IMG/VR virus record: IMGVR_UViG_3300042554_001774
Coordinates: 1-64,000 of that record
Direction: 5' to 3' (one strand)
DNA from: a virus
DNA: 64,000 nt
The translations under genes and the position numbers were made by a program. Below the pieces are notes generated by a model. It saw nothing but the letters and a program-made list of their open reading frames with translations. It did no database searches and was not told the origin of the DNA. This document shows positions 52,765 through 60,828 of this stretch, piece after piece (the stretch's first letter is position 1; each line of letters starts with the position of its first letter).

Positions 52765-53256
52765 ATGGCAAGATTATCTTTGTCGCTGTTGATTGTAGCA
52801 ATCTCTTGTGGCGTTTCATCTGCCCAATACTACAACCATGGCTCGTACTACAATAACAGCCCGTCGCACTGGCCGAATTGGCCGCCACCTACGCCATCTG
52901 ATATGCCAATGAGCGCACTTGAGTTTGAGCGGATCATTGAGAGGCAGAGGCAACGCGCTCAGGAGGATACGATGCAGCAGTGGCAATATCAGCAACAAAT
53001 GCAGCAGCAGATGATGTATCAGCAGCAAATGCAGAGGCAAATGCAACAGCAAATGCTTCTCAATGAGCAGGATATCGTCATGCGTCCCGTCGAGAAGAAG
53101 ATACCTTGGGGGCCTCCATTTAAGGGGCAGCCTAGAACTGAAAAGGAGAGGCAGGACCGTGAGGCTTTTAAGAAGCGATTCCGTAAGGCTCTTGACGCTT
53201 TTGATGCAAGTGGATCGGATGTTCCTTTCATCTTCGAGGGCTACAGGTATTTATAG
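52765..53256 (+). CDS. Secreted Gln/Met-rich protein (moron-like, plus strand)
   Basis: AAAGGAG lies just before the ATG. A signal peptide (LSLSLLIVAISCGVSSA) is followed by an Asn/Tyr/Pro-rich stretch, a Gln/Met-rich helix (QWQYQQQMQQQMMYQQQ) and a charged C-terminal helix (TEKERQDREAFKKRFRKALD). It lies on the strand opposite its neighbours, so it is probably expressed independently. It is exported to the host envelope and could alter adhesion or superinfection. No family recognised. Confidence 0.65.
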   Translation: MARLSLSLLIVAISCGVSSAQYYNHGSYYNNSPSHWPNWPPPTPSDMPMSALEFERIIERQRQRAQEDTMQQWQYQQQMQQQMMYQQQMQRQMQQQMLLNEQDIVMRPVEKKIPWGPPFKGQPRTEKERQDREAFKKRFRKALDAFDASGSDVPFIFEGYRYL

Positions 53257-53258
53257 AG

Positions 53259-53435
53259 CTAGCCATTGCCGTGAACCTTTACGATCCTCCCGTCCCTAAT
53301 GGCTACATTGATCCTCTCTGGAATGTAATCCATGGTCACGACACAAGCGTGATCTCCATCCTGGACCACGCGAACCGAATAGCCGTTTCGCGGCGGCCCG
53401 TTGATGGGTAGCGTTCTATTGACGAAACTATATTC
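53259..53435 (-). pseudogene. I78-inhibitor-like reading frame without a start codon
   Basis: A frame open from 53435 to a TAG at 53259 encodes GYSVRVVQDGDHACVVTMDY and then IPERINVAIRDGRIVKV, resembling the C-terminal signature of peptidase inhibitor I78 proteins. No ATG, GTG or TTG precedes the conserved part; the first is a GTG inside it. It overlaps the end of the alpha-CTD-like gene in another frame. Either a start was lost, a rare start is used, or there is a frameshift or sequencing error. Confidence 0.45.
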
Positions 53436-53769
53436 CTAAATCTCTCAGTGTTGCCTCTATTTCTTTCCATGATCCAGCGCCAAAATTACTGACGTTTCTC
53501 ATGCCACTCCAGCCTATCGATCTGATTTGTTCCGCAGTCAGTGGCCATATAAGCGTAGGCTGCGACTCGCAATACTCTTGCACGCAATTGCGTACCCGAG
53601 AGCTAACCTTATCCCACGGAAATGGCGTCCTACCTTGTGGCGAAGGAGAGTGTTTTTCTAGTTCGTTTGCAATGCGCTCTAGTGCTTCGGCTATTCGCAA
53701 CAGAACAACGCGATCAACCGAAGCCGGATCAACGTCGTTCGCAGTGCCTTGAGGCTCTTGATTCTTCAT
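53428..53769 (-). CDS. RNA polymerase alpha-CTD-like protein
   Basis: 113 residues. The N-terminal 50 form a helix (VLLRIAEALERIANELEKH) and a Pro linker. Residues of about 75-113 (LTAEQIRSIGWSGMRNVSNF, then GSWKEIEATLRDLGI) look like the helix-hairpin-helix of the alpha C-terminal domain, which contacts UP elements and activators. With the phage sigma factor it may redirect host polymerase. Alternatively a general HhH DNA-binding protein. Confidence 0.65.
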   Translation of the reverse strand: MKNQEPQGTANDVDPASVDRVVLLRIAEALERIANELEKHSPSPQGRTPFPWDKVSSRVRNCVQEYCESQPTLIWPLTAEQIRSIGWSGMRNVSNFGAGSWKEIEATLRDLGI

Positions 53770-53778
53770 GCTTTACCC

Positions 53779-54096
53779 TTACCGATTCCCTTTCTCGCCC
53801 GCTGGTTGCGAATGCTGTGTGGATTTGATCCTCTCATTGAACGACAGCGCCTTATAGTGCTTGCCGATGTTCCCAGCATTAAGCCACTCTAGGTACGCTT
53901 CCGCCTCTGCTTTGCTGAGACTGCTCGACCCCTGAAATGAGACATAAGTAACACGGACATACCTCCCAGATCTGGTTGCCCATGCATTGTAGTATGGCGA
54001 TATGCTCCTTCCGTCTTTAGCAGCGTTGATGGTCTTATCTGACTCAAACCGCTTCAAGTGGTCTTTAATCTTGTCGGCTATTTCTTGCAACTTCAT
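53779..54096 (-). CDS. Hypothetical basic protein (105 aa)
   Basis: Charged helical opening (LQEIADKIKDHLKRFESDK), a central aromatic strand part (RYVRVTYVSFQGSSSLS) and a helix with EAEAYLEWLNAG. It looks like a small DNA- or protein-binding factor. No named family. Confidence 0.6.
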   Translation of the reverse strand: MKLQEIADKIKDHLKRFESDKTINAAKDGRSISPYYNAWATRSGRYVRVTYVSFQGSSSLSKAEAEAYLEWLNAGNIGKHYKALSFNERIKSTQHSQPAGEKGNR

Positions 54097-54110
54097 AATT
54101 CACCCCTCTC

Positions 54111-54485
54111 TTAAATGAAGAACTCTGGATCACTAAGCGTGATTCCGGTTCGCCTTTTGAATCTTAACTTAAATAGAGCAACATCATGCTTAAGCATGGC
54201 ACCGCTGCTGTATGTTCGGTACATGTGTAAGTGCTTGCCACGCTCTTCGTGATGCCTGAATGTCTGGTTGAACTGCCCGAACGCACTGAACTTGATTCCC
54301 TGGTAAGGCTCCAGTGCAGTCGTCACACGTTGACTGTAAGCATATGACTGCTTAACCTTCTCCTGTACGACATATAGTTTTAAGTCATAAGAGAATATCT
54401 CAAAAACCGGGTCGCCTCGGCTGAATTTATAGTCACGCGACAAGCCTAAGTTGTCAGTCGCGCTTTCTTGTGAGTCCATATTCAC
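54111..54485 (-). CDS. Hypothetical protein (124 aa)
   Basis: A basic, Tyr- and Phe-rich alpha/beta protein with a central KFSAFGQFNQTFRHHEERG and a repeated basic helix (ALFKLRFKRRTG). No signal, membrane segment or motif. Typical accessory gene. Confidence 0.55.
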   Translation of the reverse strand: MNMDSQESATDNLGLSRDYKFSRGDPVFEIFSYDLKLYVVQEKVKQSYAYSQRVTTALEPYQGIKFSAFGQFNQTFRHHEERGKHLHMYRTYSSGAMLKHDVALFKLRFKRRTGITLSDPEFFI

Positions 54486-54503
54486 TCTCAGGGTTGTGTG
54501 ATT

Positions 54504-54713
54504 TCAGTCGCTCGTCTGTTTATTCGCATCGGGTTGACTCGCAATGCGATTGTTTCTCCATCGTTCTGCTGTTTTTTCGCACATCTTGCAGCGATGCTCT
54601 TTTTTGAAGGTGTCGAATACTGCCAGCTTGTAGGAGGGAACCATTCGAGCCGTACCGTTTTTCCAGGACGGGCAATGGCACCGGCCTTTTTCGTCGCATA
54701 AGTGTTTTTTCAC
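54504..54713 (-). CDS. Small Cys/His protein (69 aa)
   Basis: A CxxxxxxCxC cluster (CDEKGRCHC) at the start and a CKMCE later suggest a small zinc-binding domain. Basic, with KKH and RW residues. Downstream of the gene interrupted by the IS element. Unknown function. Confidence 0.55.
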   Translation of the reverse strand: MKKHLCDEKGRCHCPSWKNGTARMVPSYKLAVFDTFKKEHRCKMCEKTAERWRNNRIASQPDANKQTSD

Positions 54714-54783
54714 AATCGTTTGCCTCCGTGTGTCATACTTTGGCCTTCGATCTTTCTTCGATCAATCGCCCTCGCAGTTCGCT

Positions 54784-54824
54784 TTGACATACTCCCCACG
54801 GATAAATCCGGGGGATTCTTGGAT
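54784..54824 (-). other. IS right end with hairpin; end of possible omega-RNA
   Basis: GAAT (54815-54818) borders an imperfect palindrome at 54794-54814, then the terminal TCAA (54784-54787). In this family the right end is also the 3' scaffold of the TnpB guide RNA, whose guide would be the adjoining phage sequence from 54783 downward. Confidence 0.75.
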
Positions 54825-55964
54825 TCAAACAGGAACAGCACAACCGGAGTTGCGACTTACATTCCCTAGCCCTGACGCCTGATGCCCCAGGCGTTTAATA
54901 TTTAAAGCAGCATTCAAATCTCGATCAACTGAACAATGACAACCACCACAATTAAAAACTCGAACATCAAGAGGCATGTTTTGAACACGACCGCATTGAT
55001 GACAGGTTTTGGTTGTCGGTTCCCATTGTCCGATTTGCTCGGTACTTTTACCACGCTTGTACGCTACCCACTTCAGAATCTGCAAGAAACTATCGAACGA
55101 AAGATCGGATATCTTCCTTCCCCAAAGTTTCTGCATGGCTGCGATATTAAGCGTCTCAAAGTACATTATGTCAAACCTATCACACAACGAATGTGCCAAC
55201 TTAAAGAACCAATCGGTTCTCCGGTTGGCGATTCGCTCGTGTGCTCTGCTCAATCGATACTTTGCTTTTCGGCGATTCTTGCTGCCTTTCTTTTTACTTG
55301 CCAGTTCTCGGTTGCACTTGGCAATTTCAGCCATGCTAACCTTAAAGAACTGCGGACTTTCAATGGTAGTGCCGTCGCTGCAAGTGAGGAATTGCTTGAG
55401 TCCAAAATCAAAGCCAGCCGTATGAATGGAACCTGTGACTTGATTTTGAGTCTCTTCCTTCTCACAACTAAACACTACCCAAAAACGATTCATGCTATCT
55501 CGCTTGAGCGTGCAAGTTTTGATATTGCCTTCGATCTCACGAGATTTAATGAATTTGTACTGATACTTACCAAAACGGATTCGATTTTCGCCAAGGTATG
55601 CCCAACCTGCCTGCTTGAACGTGACGCTTCCATGCCCAGCGGAACGCTTGAACTTGGGCTTGCCTCGCTTCAGCCCAGCCCGCGTCTTGATCCACTTAAA
55701 AAACGCTTGGTACGTCAAGTCGAGTTTTTCAATGACCGCCTGGACACATTGCGATCCAACGACTTGCCAAGCTTCGCGACGATTGCGAAGCTTGGCAATG
55801 TGCTTCATCAGCTGGAATTTATTGCAGTGCTTCTTGAACAATCGATAGTGGGTTTTTTGAAAAGCAACACAGTGATTGCGAATGCGAGTGGCTGTAGTCA
55901 CAAGGCGATGAAGCCTGTGATTCTTGCTGCTCTCGTACATTCGGAATTTGTAGCTGATTCTCAT
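54825..55964 (-). CDS. tnpB: TnpB RNA-guided nuclease of IS200/IS605 family
   Basis: 379 residues. RuvC Asp in AGFDFGLKQF, Glu in YFETLNIAAM, and final Asp in SVDRDLNAALNI are all intact. The zinc ribbon has CHQCG and CGGCHC. The N-terminal helix region and length are normal. It directly follows tnpA. In this family it is guided by an omega-RNA to cut DNA flanked by the element's target motif, keeping the element after excision. Confidence 0.95.
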   Translation of the reverse strand: MRISYKFRMYESSKNHRLHRLVTTATRIRNHCVAFQKTHYRLFKKHCNKFQLMKHIAKLRNRREAWQVVGSQCVQAVIEKLDLTYQAFFKWIKTRAGLKRGKPKFKRSAGHGSVTFKQAGWAYLGENRIRFGKYQYKFIKSREIEGNIKTCTLKRDSMNRFWVVFSCEKEETQNQVTGSIHTAGFDFGLKQFLTCSDGTTIESPQFFKVSMAEIAKCNRELASKKKGSKNRRKAKYRLSRAHERIANRRTDWFFKLAHSLCDRFDIMYFETLNIAAMQKLWGRKISDLSFDSFLQILKWVAYKRGKSTEQIGQWEPTTKTCHQCGRVQNMPLDVRVFNCGGCHCSVDRDLNAALNIKRLGHQASGLGNVSRNSGCAVPV

Positions 55965-56357
55965 TTAGACGTTTCTCTGGTTTTCAATATATTGCTTAAT
56001 GACCGAAAGCGGAGCACCACCCACCGTTGCGACGAAATAGCTATTTGTCCAAAGCGTTGGCATTCGACTCTTGAGGTGCCTGAATTCTGATCGAAGCAAC
56101 CGACTAGTGCGTCCCTTGATCTGCTTGACGAGGCGATGGATTCCGTACTGTGGATCGCACTCAACAAGAAGATGCACATGGTCGGGCATTGTCTCAATTT
56201 CAATTATGTCACTAAGACGCTCGCCGCAAACCTGACGAACAATCTCCTTGAGTCGCACATCAACCGCATCAACGATTACGTTTCGCCTGTACTTCGGGCA
56301 CCAAACCACGTGGTACTTGCACGAGTAGCAGACGTTGTTGTTAGTTTTGTATTTCAT
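55965..56357 (-). CDS. tnpA: TnpA Y1 transposase of IS200/IS605 family
   Basis: 130 residues from an ATG at 56357. HUH motif in MPDHVHLLVE and the catalytic Tyr in IKQYIENQ. The opening CKYHVVWCPKYRR is typical. It cuts and rejoins single-stranded DNA at TTAC. The gene ends next to tnpB and appears intact. Confidence 0.95.
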   Translation of the reverse strand: MKYKTNNNVCYSCKYHVVWCPKYRRNVIVDAVDVRLKEIVRQVCGERLSDIIEIETMPDHVHLLVECDPQYGIHRLVKQIKGRTSRLLRSEFRHLKSRMPTLWTNSYFVATVGGAPLSVIKQYIENQRNV

Positions 56358-56430
56358 GGTCTGAATTATACCGCTCGTTACTGTATAGTCAATGCCCATT
56401 TCAAAAACATTAGGAGCGTTGGCTTATATT

Positions 56431-56466
56431 CCCATGCCTAAAGGTAGGGGCTTTACGCCAAATTTG
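56431..56466 (-). other. IS left end with hairpin
   Basis: Palindrome at 56431-56450 with the guide AAAG at 56451-56454. Cleavage is after TTAC at 56467-56470. Confidence 0.75.
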
Positions 56467-56644
56467 GTAATGGCTCGCTTGCATCGCCAATTTCCCAACC
56501 AAACTTGCCAACCAATCAACATCGCTTGCCGATGGCCCAACCAGGCTACCAAGGCGATCTGCTGCCAATTTGACTGTTTCTACCCAAGTCTCTCGTTGCG
56601 ACTCTAGCTGACCTTGAATTTCTTTTTCTCGTTCGCTCATTTCA

Positions 56645-56974
56645 TTATTTCCCCTTATGATTGTTGTGTTCTTGGAATTCATCGGAATCTCTGTACCCAA
56701 GCTTCCATAGTATGCGACTTAAGTCTGCAGCCAAATGCTCCACGTAGTCCTCCGAATGCACAAACCCAATAGCGCATTGGTCGCACGCATGTATCACTTC
56801 ATGAATCACCGCCTCTAGTTTTGTTTTGCCGCACAGGTTTGAATCAATCCAGATCGATCTATTCTTCGCCACGACTGGATCGCAAAGCCCGTCCACTTTT
56901 TCCCCATTCGACTTATGCCGACCAAGGGCCTTGAATTCAATGTTCCAGTACTTGCGTAATATCTTGACTCTCAT
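56645..56974 (-). CDS. Small zincin-like protein with HExxH
   Basis: ATG at 56974 (longer frames overlap the previous gene). 109 residues with LEAVIHEVIHACDQ and a following SEDYVEHLAADL, as in SprT/ImmA-like minimal metallopeptidases. It is in the same run as the interrupted small gene. Catalytic role is suggested by the HEVIH motif only. Confidence 0.7.
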   Translation of the reverse strand: MRVKILRKYWNIEFKALGRHKSNGEKVDGLCDPVVAKNRSIWIDSNLCGKTKLEAVIHEVIHACDQCAIGFVHSEDYVEHLAADLSRILWKLGYRDSDEFQEHNNHKGK

Positions 56975-57005
56975 TGAAAAACCCATCTGAATAATGAGAC
57001 TAAAC

Positions 57006-58649
57006 CTACACCAGCACTCCACATGAAAGGTCAATCACCGCCACATCCACATCGGGCTTACTCCAGTGCTCAAGGATCACGTTACCCTTGCGTTTAACCT
57101 TCATCGCTGCTATGGCCTTCTCGAAGGTCCTGTGATCCATCTCGGCACATTCGACCGTTAGGATAGGTGCCTTGGCATTACTCAGCTCATGGATCGCTGC
57201 AACAAGACACAACCCGTACAGTAACCTCTTGCTGCGCGCCAATGACTCAATGGCAACGTCGTCAATGGACACATCCAAGGTCCATCCACGGCCATTCTGG
57301 TTGACGCTAACGTAGAGGTTGCTGAGGCCAGCAGCACCAAGCATCTCATTTGCCTTTGATTCAATTGGCCCTTTTAGCTTCTGAACCTCCTCAGTAAGAC
57401 GCTTCTTGGCCGTCTCCAATCTTGTCGCAACGCCTTCAAGTTCCATGAACGCCTTGTTCCTGGCCTCAACCTGCTTCTTCATTGCTGCTTCATATGCATC
57501 CCACGCGCTTGCGGCTTGTACTTGCTGCTTAAGCGTCGAGATTGACGCATGTGCAGCAAAGAGAGCCTGGTCGTCTAAGATGCAATCGAAGCTGGGCTTC
57601 AGGCCAGCAGTGGCCATCGTGACCGCCTCGATCTTGTCAAGCGCTGTGTTGATTTGCTTGATTTCGTTGGCGTACTTATTGGACAACTCGCTCAGCTTTC
57701 CAGAGGCTGCGTACACCCTAAGGCCATCTGCCTCTGGGATCGTGCTCTTGAACGTCGCGGATTCAGGCAGCTCCAATTCCCCCTCGGGGATCTGACTGCA
57801 GATCAAGTCACTCCACTCCTGGGTAGCCGCCTTCGGATTAGCCCACTGAACAGCTTGCACCAAAAGATGCACTGTATCCTGAACAGCCACCCTAAGAGGC
57901 ACACCGCGCCCTCTAGCAGAGGAGACAATCTTTGGCTCTTTGCTAGACGCCTCCTGGTATATGGCAAGCTGGGTATTTGCTTTTTCAAGCTCAGCGTTTA
58001 CGTGCGACAGCTTTGTGTTTAGGCCCTGAAGGATGCCGGTTAGCCGCTGCTTATCAGCCACCCGAGCGGCAGCCTCAGTCTCGGTGCTCTCGAGTTTCGC
58101 ATTGGCACTGACTTGCATGTTGTGCCTGGAAAGCTTTTGCTCGATCTCCCTGATCTGATCTTCGATCTCATGGATTGGAGGACCAGTGTACGTGTCAGGC
58201 GTCGGCGGCGTCGGTGCGTCGATGATAGTCTTTAGTCTTTTGCGGTCAGCTTCGAGCGATGCGATGTCCGATTCAATTGAATCAAGTGTCCCTGGTGGCG
58301 AGATAAGCTTCAGTCTTCCAGCGCCAGTAAGGGACCAGAATTCATCGACAGTGCTCGGCAGTCCACCCTGTGTCTCAGGGTCCTCCCACGCCTTCTTGCC
58401 TCCACGGATACTCCATGAAGCTTCGATGCCACGCCCCCAGGCCGTTGCTACCGCTGCATCGCCGCTCATCAGCTTAGACTGCGCTGATGCAATGGCTCCT
58501 ATTTCGCATCGACCTGTAGCGGCAAGCTGTAGTGCGGCAGTAGCAGCAGACTTGCCTGATTCGTTGGGGCCCGTGATTACCAGCACATTATCCAACTGAA
58601 TGGTGTTTGAAGTGCCCTTGACGCCGCTATAACTTAAATTAGTAAACAT
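57006..58649 (-). CDS. SMC/RecF/SbcC-like ATPase
   Basis: 547 residues. Walker A is GPNESGKSAAT near 28, then a coiled coil (about 130-240 and 330-420), and a C-terminal ABC-type half with SIDDVAIESLARSKRLL and ILTVECAEMDH (Walker B-like). Shorter than SbcC, so a small rod. May pair with the phage exonuclease in recombination or defence-related DNA processing. Confidence 0.8.
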   Translation of the reverse strand: MFTNLSYSGVKGTSNTIQLDNVLVITGPNESGKSAATAALQLAATGRCEIGAIASAQSKLMSGDAAVATAWGRGIEASWSIRGGKKAWEDPETQGGLPSTVDEFWSLTGAGRLKLISPPGTLDSIESDIASLEADRKRLKTIIDAPTPPTPDTYTGPPIHEIEDQIREIEQKLSRHNMQVSANAKLESTETEAAARVADKQRLTGILQGLNTKLSHVNAELEKANTQLAIYQEASSKEPKIVSSARGRGVPLRVAVQDTVHLLVQAVQWANPKAATQEWSDLICSQIPEGELELPESATFKSTIPEADGLRVYAASGKLSELSNKYANEIKQINTALDKIEAVTMATAGLKPSFDCILDDQALFAAHASISTLKQQVQAASAWDAYEAAMKKQVEARNKAFMELEGVATRLETAKKRLTEEVQKLKGPIESKANEMLGAAGLSNLYVSVNQNGRGWTLDVSIDDVAIESLARSKRLLYGLCLVAAIHELSNAKAPILTVECAEMDHRTFEKAIAAMKVKRKGNVILEHWSKPDVDVAVIDLSCGVLV

Positions 58650-58674
58650 ATTGCTCCTGTTTTATGGTAAGCTA

Positions 58675-59103
58675 CTAGGAAATGGACTTGACTTTAATGC
58701 TTTCATTGACAAAATTGATGATGTCGCCCCAACTTCTCCCCTCATGAAACATAATTGTGATGGTGTTGAACACCTGTTCTTTGCATTCTGATGAGTACTC
58801 AAGACCACCAAAGTACCGATAAACGGACGGTTCCTGGGCACTTTCTGGATCAATATTCCATGGCAGTAGTCGTAGAATATTGATAATGGATTGCCATGCC
58901 GCATGCGCAGGGATGTGCTTCAGTAGTTCGACTGCCAGTTCGTTGGCGATTGCTACCTGAGCTTCGCACATCTGTTCTAAAGACATAGCGTGCGGACCAG
59001 TAGCAGTGTGGTCGAGGTAATCGCGAATGTGATCGCGAATATCGTGTTCGTCGTTGGCTTCAAGTGAATCGAGTAGCATCTGTCTCTCCCTACTTGTCAG
59101 CAT
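58675..59103 (-). CDS. Hypothetical helical protein (142 aa)
   Basis: Mostly helical and acidic, with EQMCEAQVAIANELAVELLK and a Trp/Pro part (RLLPWNIDPE). No motif recognised. It is divergent from the XRE gene, with a 51-bp space holding both starts. Confidence 0.6.
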   Translation of the reverse strand: MLTSRERQMLLDSLEANDEHDIRDHIRDYLDHTATGPHAMSLEQMCEAQVAIANELAVELLKHIPAHAAWQSIINILRLLPWNIDPESAQEPSVYRYFGGLEYSSECKEQVFNTITIMFHEGRSWGDIINFVNESIKVKSIS

Positions 59104-59154
59104 AGAATAGTATTATATTTTTGTGACACCTTTGGTCAAACACGGAGAAAAGTT

Positions 59155-59541
59155 ATGGAAGTTGATCCTAAGCAAATCGCACTGATATCCAGCGCCAAGG
59201 CGTGGATTGCCAGTAGGATACGCGATGTCAGATTGGCTCGTGGTATGACACAGAAAGAACTCAGTAATCGCATGGCGATAACCTATACCAGAGTTTCTGA
59301 CCTGGAAAACAACATCTCGGACTACAAAATCAGCTCACTCCTTAGGGCCGCATGGGGGCTTGGAGTCTCGCTTGAGGACTTGATGAGCGGCTGCCCTGGA
59401 TGGAAGTCCAAGGCAGCCATCGAAAAAACAATGATTATTGTTGAACACCAGAGAGCCCATCACGTTCTAGTCTCTTCTGGTGTTTCGGCTCGAGAGGCTG
59501 ACCGCATTTGCGCCAGACTCCTCGATGAATCCCGGTCATAA
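59155..59541 (+). CDS. XRE-family transcription regulator
   Basis: Plus strand. The HTH covers about 25-75: VRLARGMTQKELSNRMAI then YTRVSDLENN and LRAAWGLGVSLEDLMSG. GGAG lies 8 bases before the ATG. It is short with a helical tail, like phage Cro/CI-type regulators, and sits divergently between two minus-strand gene groups, so it may control one of them. Confidence 0.88.
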   Translation: MEVDPKQIALISSAKAWIASRIRDVRLARGMTQKELSNRMAITYTRVSDLENNISDYKISSLLRAAWGLGVSLEDLMSGCPGWKSKAAIEKTMIIVEHQRAHHVLVSSGVSAREADRICARLLDESRS

Positions 59542-59606
59542 CAAATTCCCACCCCGTCTTATGCTTGGTAGCGTCGGAGTATCCTTTCAGTATTGTAGCC
59601 AGAGGT

Positions 59607-59936
59607 TTACTGACAATCATCTAATAGTTCCTCCTTTTCTTCCTTGATTCCAAACTTTTTCATGAGCGACTCCCGGTACTCCAAAGCGCCCTCCACCCCC
59701 AAGGCTCGCATCCTCTGGCTGAACAGATGCCTTACAGGCTCCAGCTTCTCGTAGGTACTGAGGACCCCCTTGACCTTCTCATGGGCTGCCTGTAATGCCT
59801 CATGGTACTCTGCGTGCCTGGAATCAATTGCGTCTGGAACAAACACGCAATTACGAATCACGAGAAATTCCCCGTCCTTTTCTGCGACGAGGATGTGGTA
59901 TGTCTTACTGATAGGTAGCTTGTCGATTACGTTCAT
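59607..59936 (-). CDS. Hypothetical helical protein (109 aa)
   Basis: A beta-rich N-terminus (KTYHILVAEKDGEFLVIRNC) followed by charged helices (EALQAAHEKVKGVLSTYEKL, then KKFGIKEEKEELL). It belongs to the small-gene tail of the window. Unknown. Confidence 0.55.
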   Translation of the reverse strand: MNVIDKLPISKTYHILVAEKDGEFLVIRNCVFVPDAIDSRHAEYHEALQAAHEKVKGVLSTYEKLEPVRHLFSQRMRALGVEGALEYRESLMKKFGIKEEKEELLDDCQ

Positions 59937-60070
59937 GTATGCCTCTTTCGTTGTTGATGTAGTGTCGGATACTAAGTGTCTCTTATAGGCGACTCCTTGT
60001 GTGTTATAGGCTTGTTAAATCTATGTATCGCCAACCAGCTCGCGCGCCGATTCGTTCACTTCCATTCATT

Positions 60071-60277
60071 TCACTCTCCTTCGACTACCACTCTGGTAGT
60101 GTACTGATCTCCATTGATCACGTAAGTGCCACACGCTTCACCAGTCGCTAGCGCCTCGGTGATCATGCCTTGCACTGGATGGTCAGGCGAGAATATTTCC
60201 CGTACCTTGCTGACCTCGCCGTGCGCTACTGTATGCACAGCATTTCCGTCGATGTCGTTCACTAATACTATTGCCAT
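60071..60277 (-). CDS. Small hypothetical (68 aa)
   Basis: Starts MAIVLVNDIDGNAVHTV, acidic, alpha/beta, with TYVINGDQYTTRVVVEGE at the end. Its ATG overlaps the preceding stop as TAATG, so it is coupled to it. Confidence 0.55.
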   Translation of the reverse strand: MAIVLVNDIDGNAVHTVAHGEVSKVREIFSPDHPVQGMITEALATGEACGTYVINGDQYTTRVVVEGE

Positions 60278-60480
60278 TACACCTCCTCTGATTGGTCGTC
60301 GACCACTTGAAACAAAACGCGATCATGGCTTTCAAAAATAGAAGCAAATCCATCACGCAGGCGAATGTTACCTGGATCGATTTCCAGTAGCCTTTCCATT
60401 GCTGTCTTTAGTAATTTTTTCGATTCTACTAAGCACACCCTTGCCGCCTCTCGCGACCTCACTCGCTCAATTCTCTTCAT
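60277..60480 (-). CDS. Small hypothetical (67 aa)
   Basis: A charged helical protein (MKRIERVRSREAARVCLVES then KKLLKTAMERLLEI) ending in an acidic tail. Coupled to the next gene by TAATG. Unknown. Confidence 0.55.
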   Translation of the reverse strand: MKRIERVRSREAARVCLVESKKLLKTAMERLLEIDPGNIRLRDGFASIFESHDRVLFQVVDDQSEEV

Positions 60481-60531
60481 TTTGCTCCTCCGTTGGTCTG
60501 GTGTTTAACTGACTGGCCATGACTCTCGCGC

Positions 60532-60786
60532 TCAGCACGTTCCAAGAACCCCAAAAAGTTCATTCTTATACGCCCAAGATTCGACATCCGCAATCTGCTC
60601 CTCAGTCATACACTCTTCAATAGCATCCATCGCCGATTCAATTTTATTAAGTCTCTTATAATATGCTTTGAGTTCTCTGTGATAAGGATGATCCATTGGA
60701 TTCTTACCATAAAATGGGCTTCGCCAAAGTGCGTGCACCCTGCGGGCAAGCCTCTTGAAGGTTGCTATTTGCGTTGTAGTTGCCAT
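60532..60786 (-). CDS. Small hypothetical helical protein (84 aa)
   Basis: Basic start (IATFKRLARRVHALWRSPFY) and an acidic helical end (MDAIEECMTEEQIADVESWA). Unknown phage small gene. Confidence 0.55.
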   Translation of the reverse strand: MATTTQIATFKRLARRVHALWRSPFYGKNPMDHPYHRELKAYYKRLNKIESAMDAIEECMTEEQIADVESWAYKNELFGVLGTC

Positions 60787-60828
60787 TCCTATCTCCGTTA
60801 AATAAGTAAGTATCTCACGCTTTACGTT

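Larger units (their letters stand above)
54784..56466 (-). mobile_element. IS200/IS605-family element, IS608-type ends (1683 bp)
   Basis: Holds tnpA and tnpB in order on the minus strand. Flanked by TTAC on the left and ending in TCAA on the right, with AAAG next to the left-end hairpin and GAAT next to the right-end hairpin. These are the target, cleavage and guide tetranucleotides known for IS608. The restored host gene independently fixes both boundaries, without a target duplication, as expected for single-strand peel-and-paste insertion. Confidence 0.93.
54733..56640 (-). pseudogene. Small gene interrupted by an IS200/IS605 element
   Basis: Upstream part: 56467-56640, ATG at 56640 with AAGGGGA upstream, beginning MSEREKEIQGQL and ending at a TAC codon. 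Downstream part: 54733-54783, in the same frame, continuing SELRGRLIEERSKAKV and a TGA. Joining the two at TTAC|AGC restores one uninterrupted reading frame of about 74 residues. With the IS in place the product reads into IS sequence and stops early. Confidence 0.8.

Noticed and set aside
53428-53435. Stop-codon readthrough or TAG recoding to join the alpha-CTD-like gene with the I78-like frame
   Set aside because: The two frames differ, and TAG is used as a normal stop by several genes in the window (for example the portal and the 39-residue gene).
57955-57968. Copy of the recurrent motif as a promoter
   Set aside because: The 14 bases match exactly but lie mid-gene in the SMC-like ATPase with no -10 box after them; noted in the motif finding but not annotated as a promoter.
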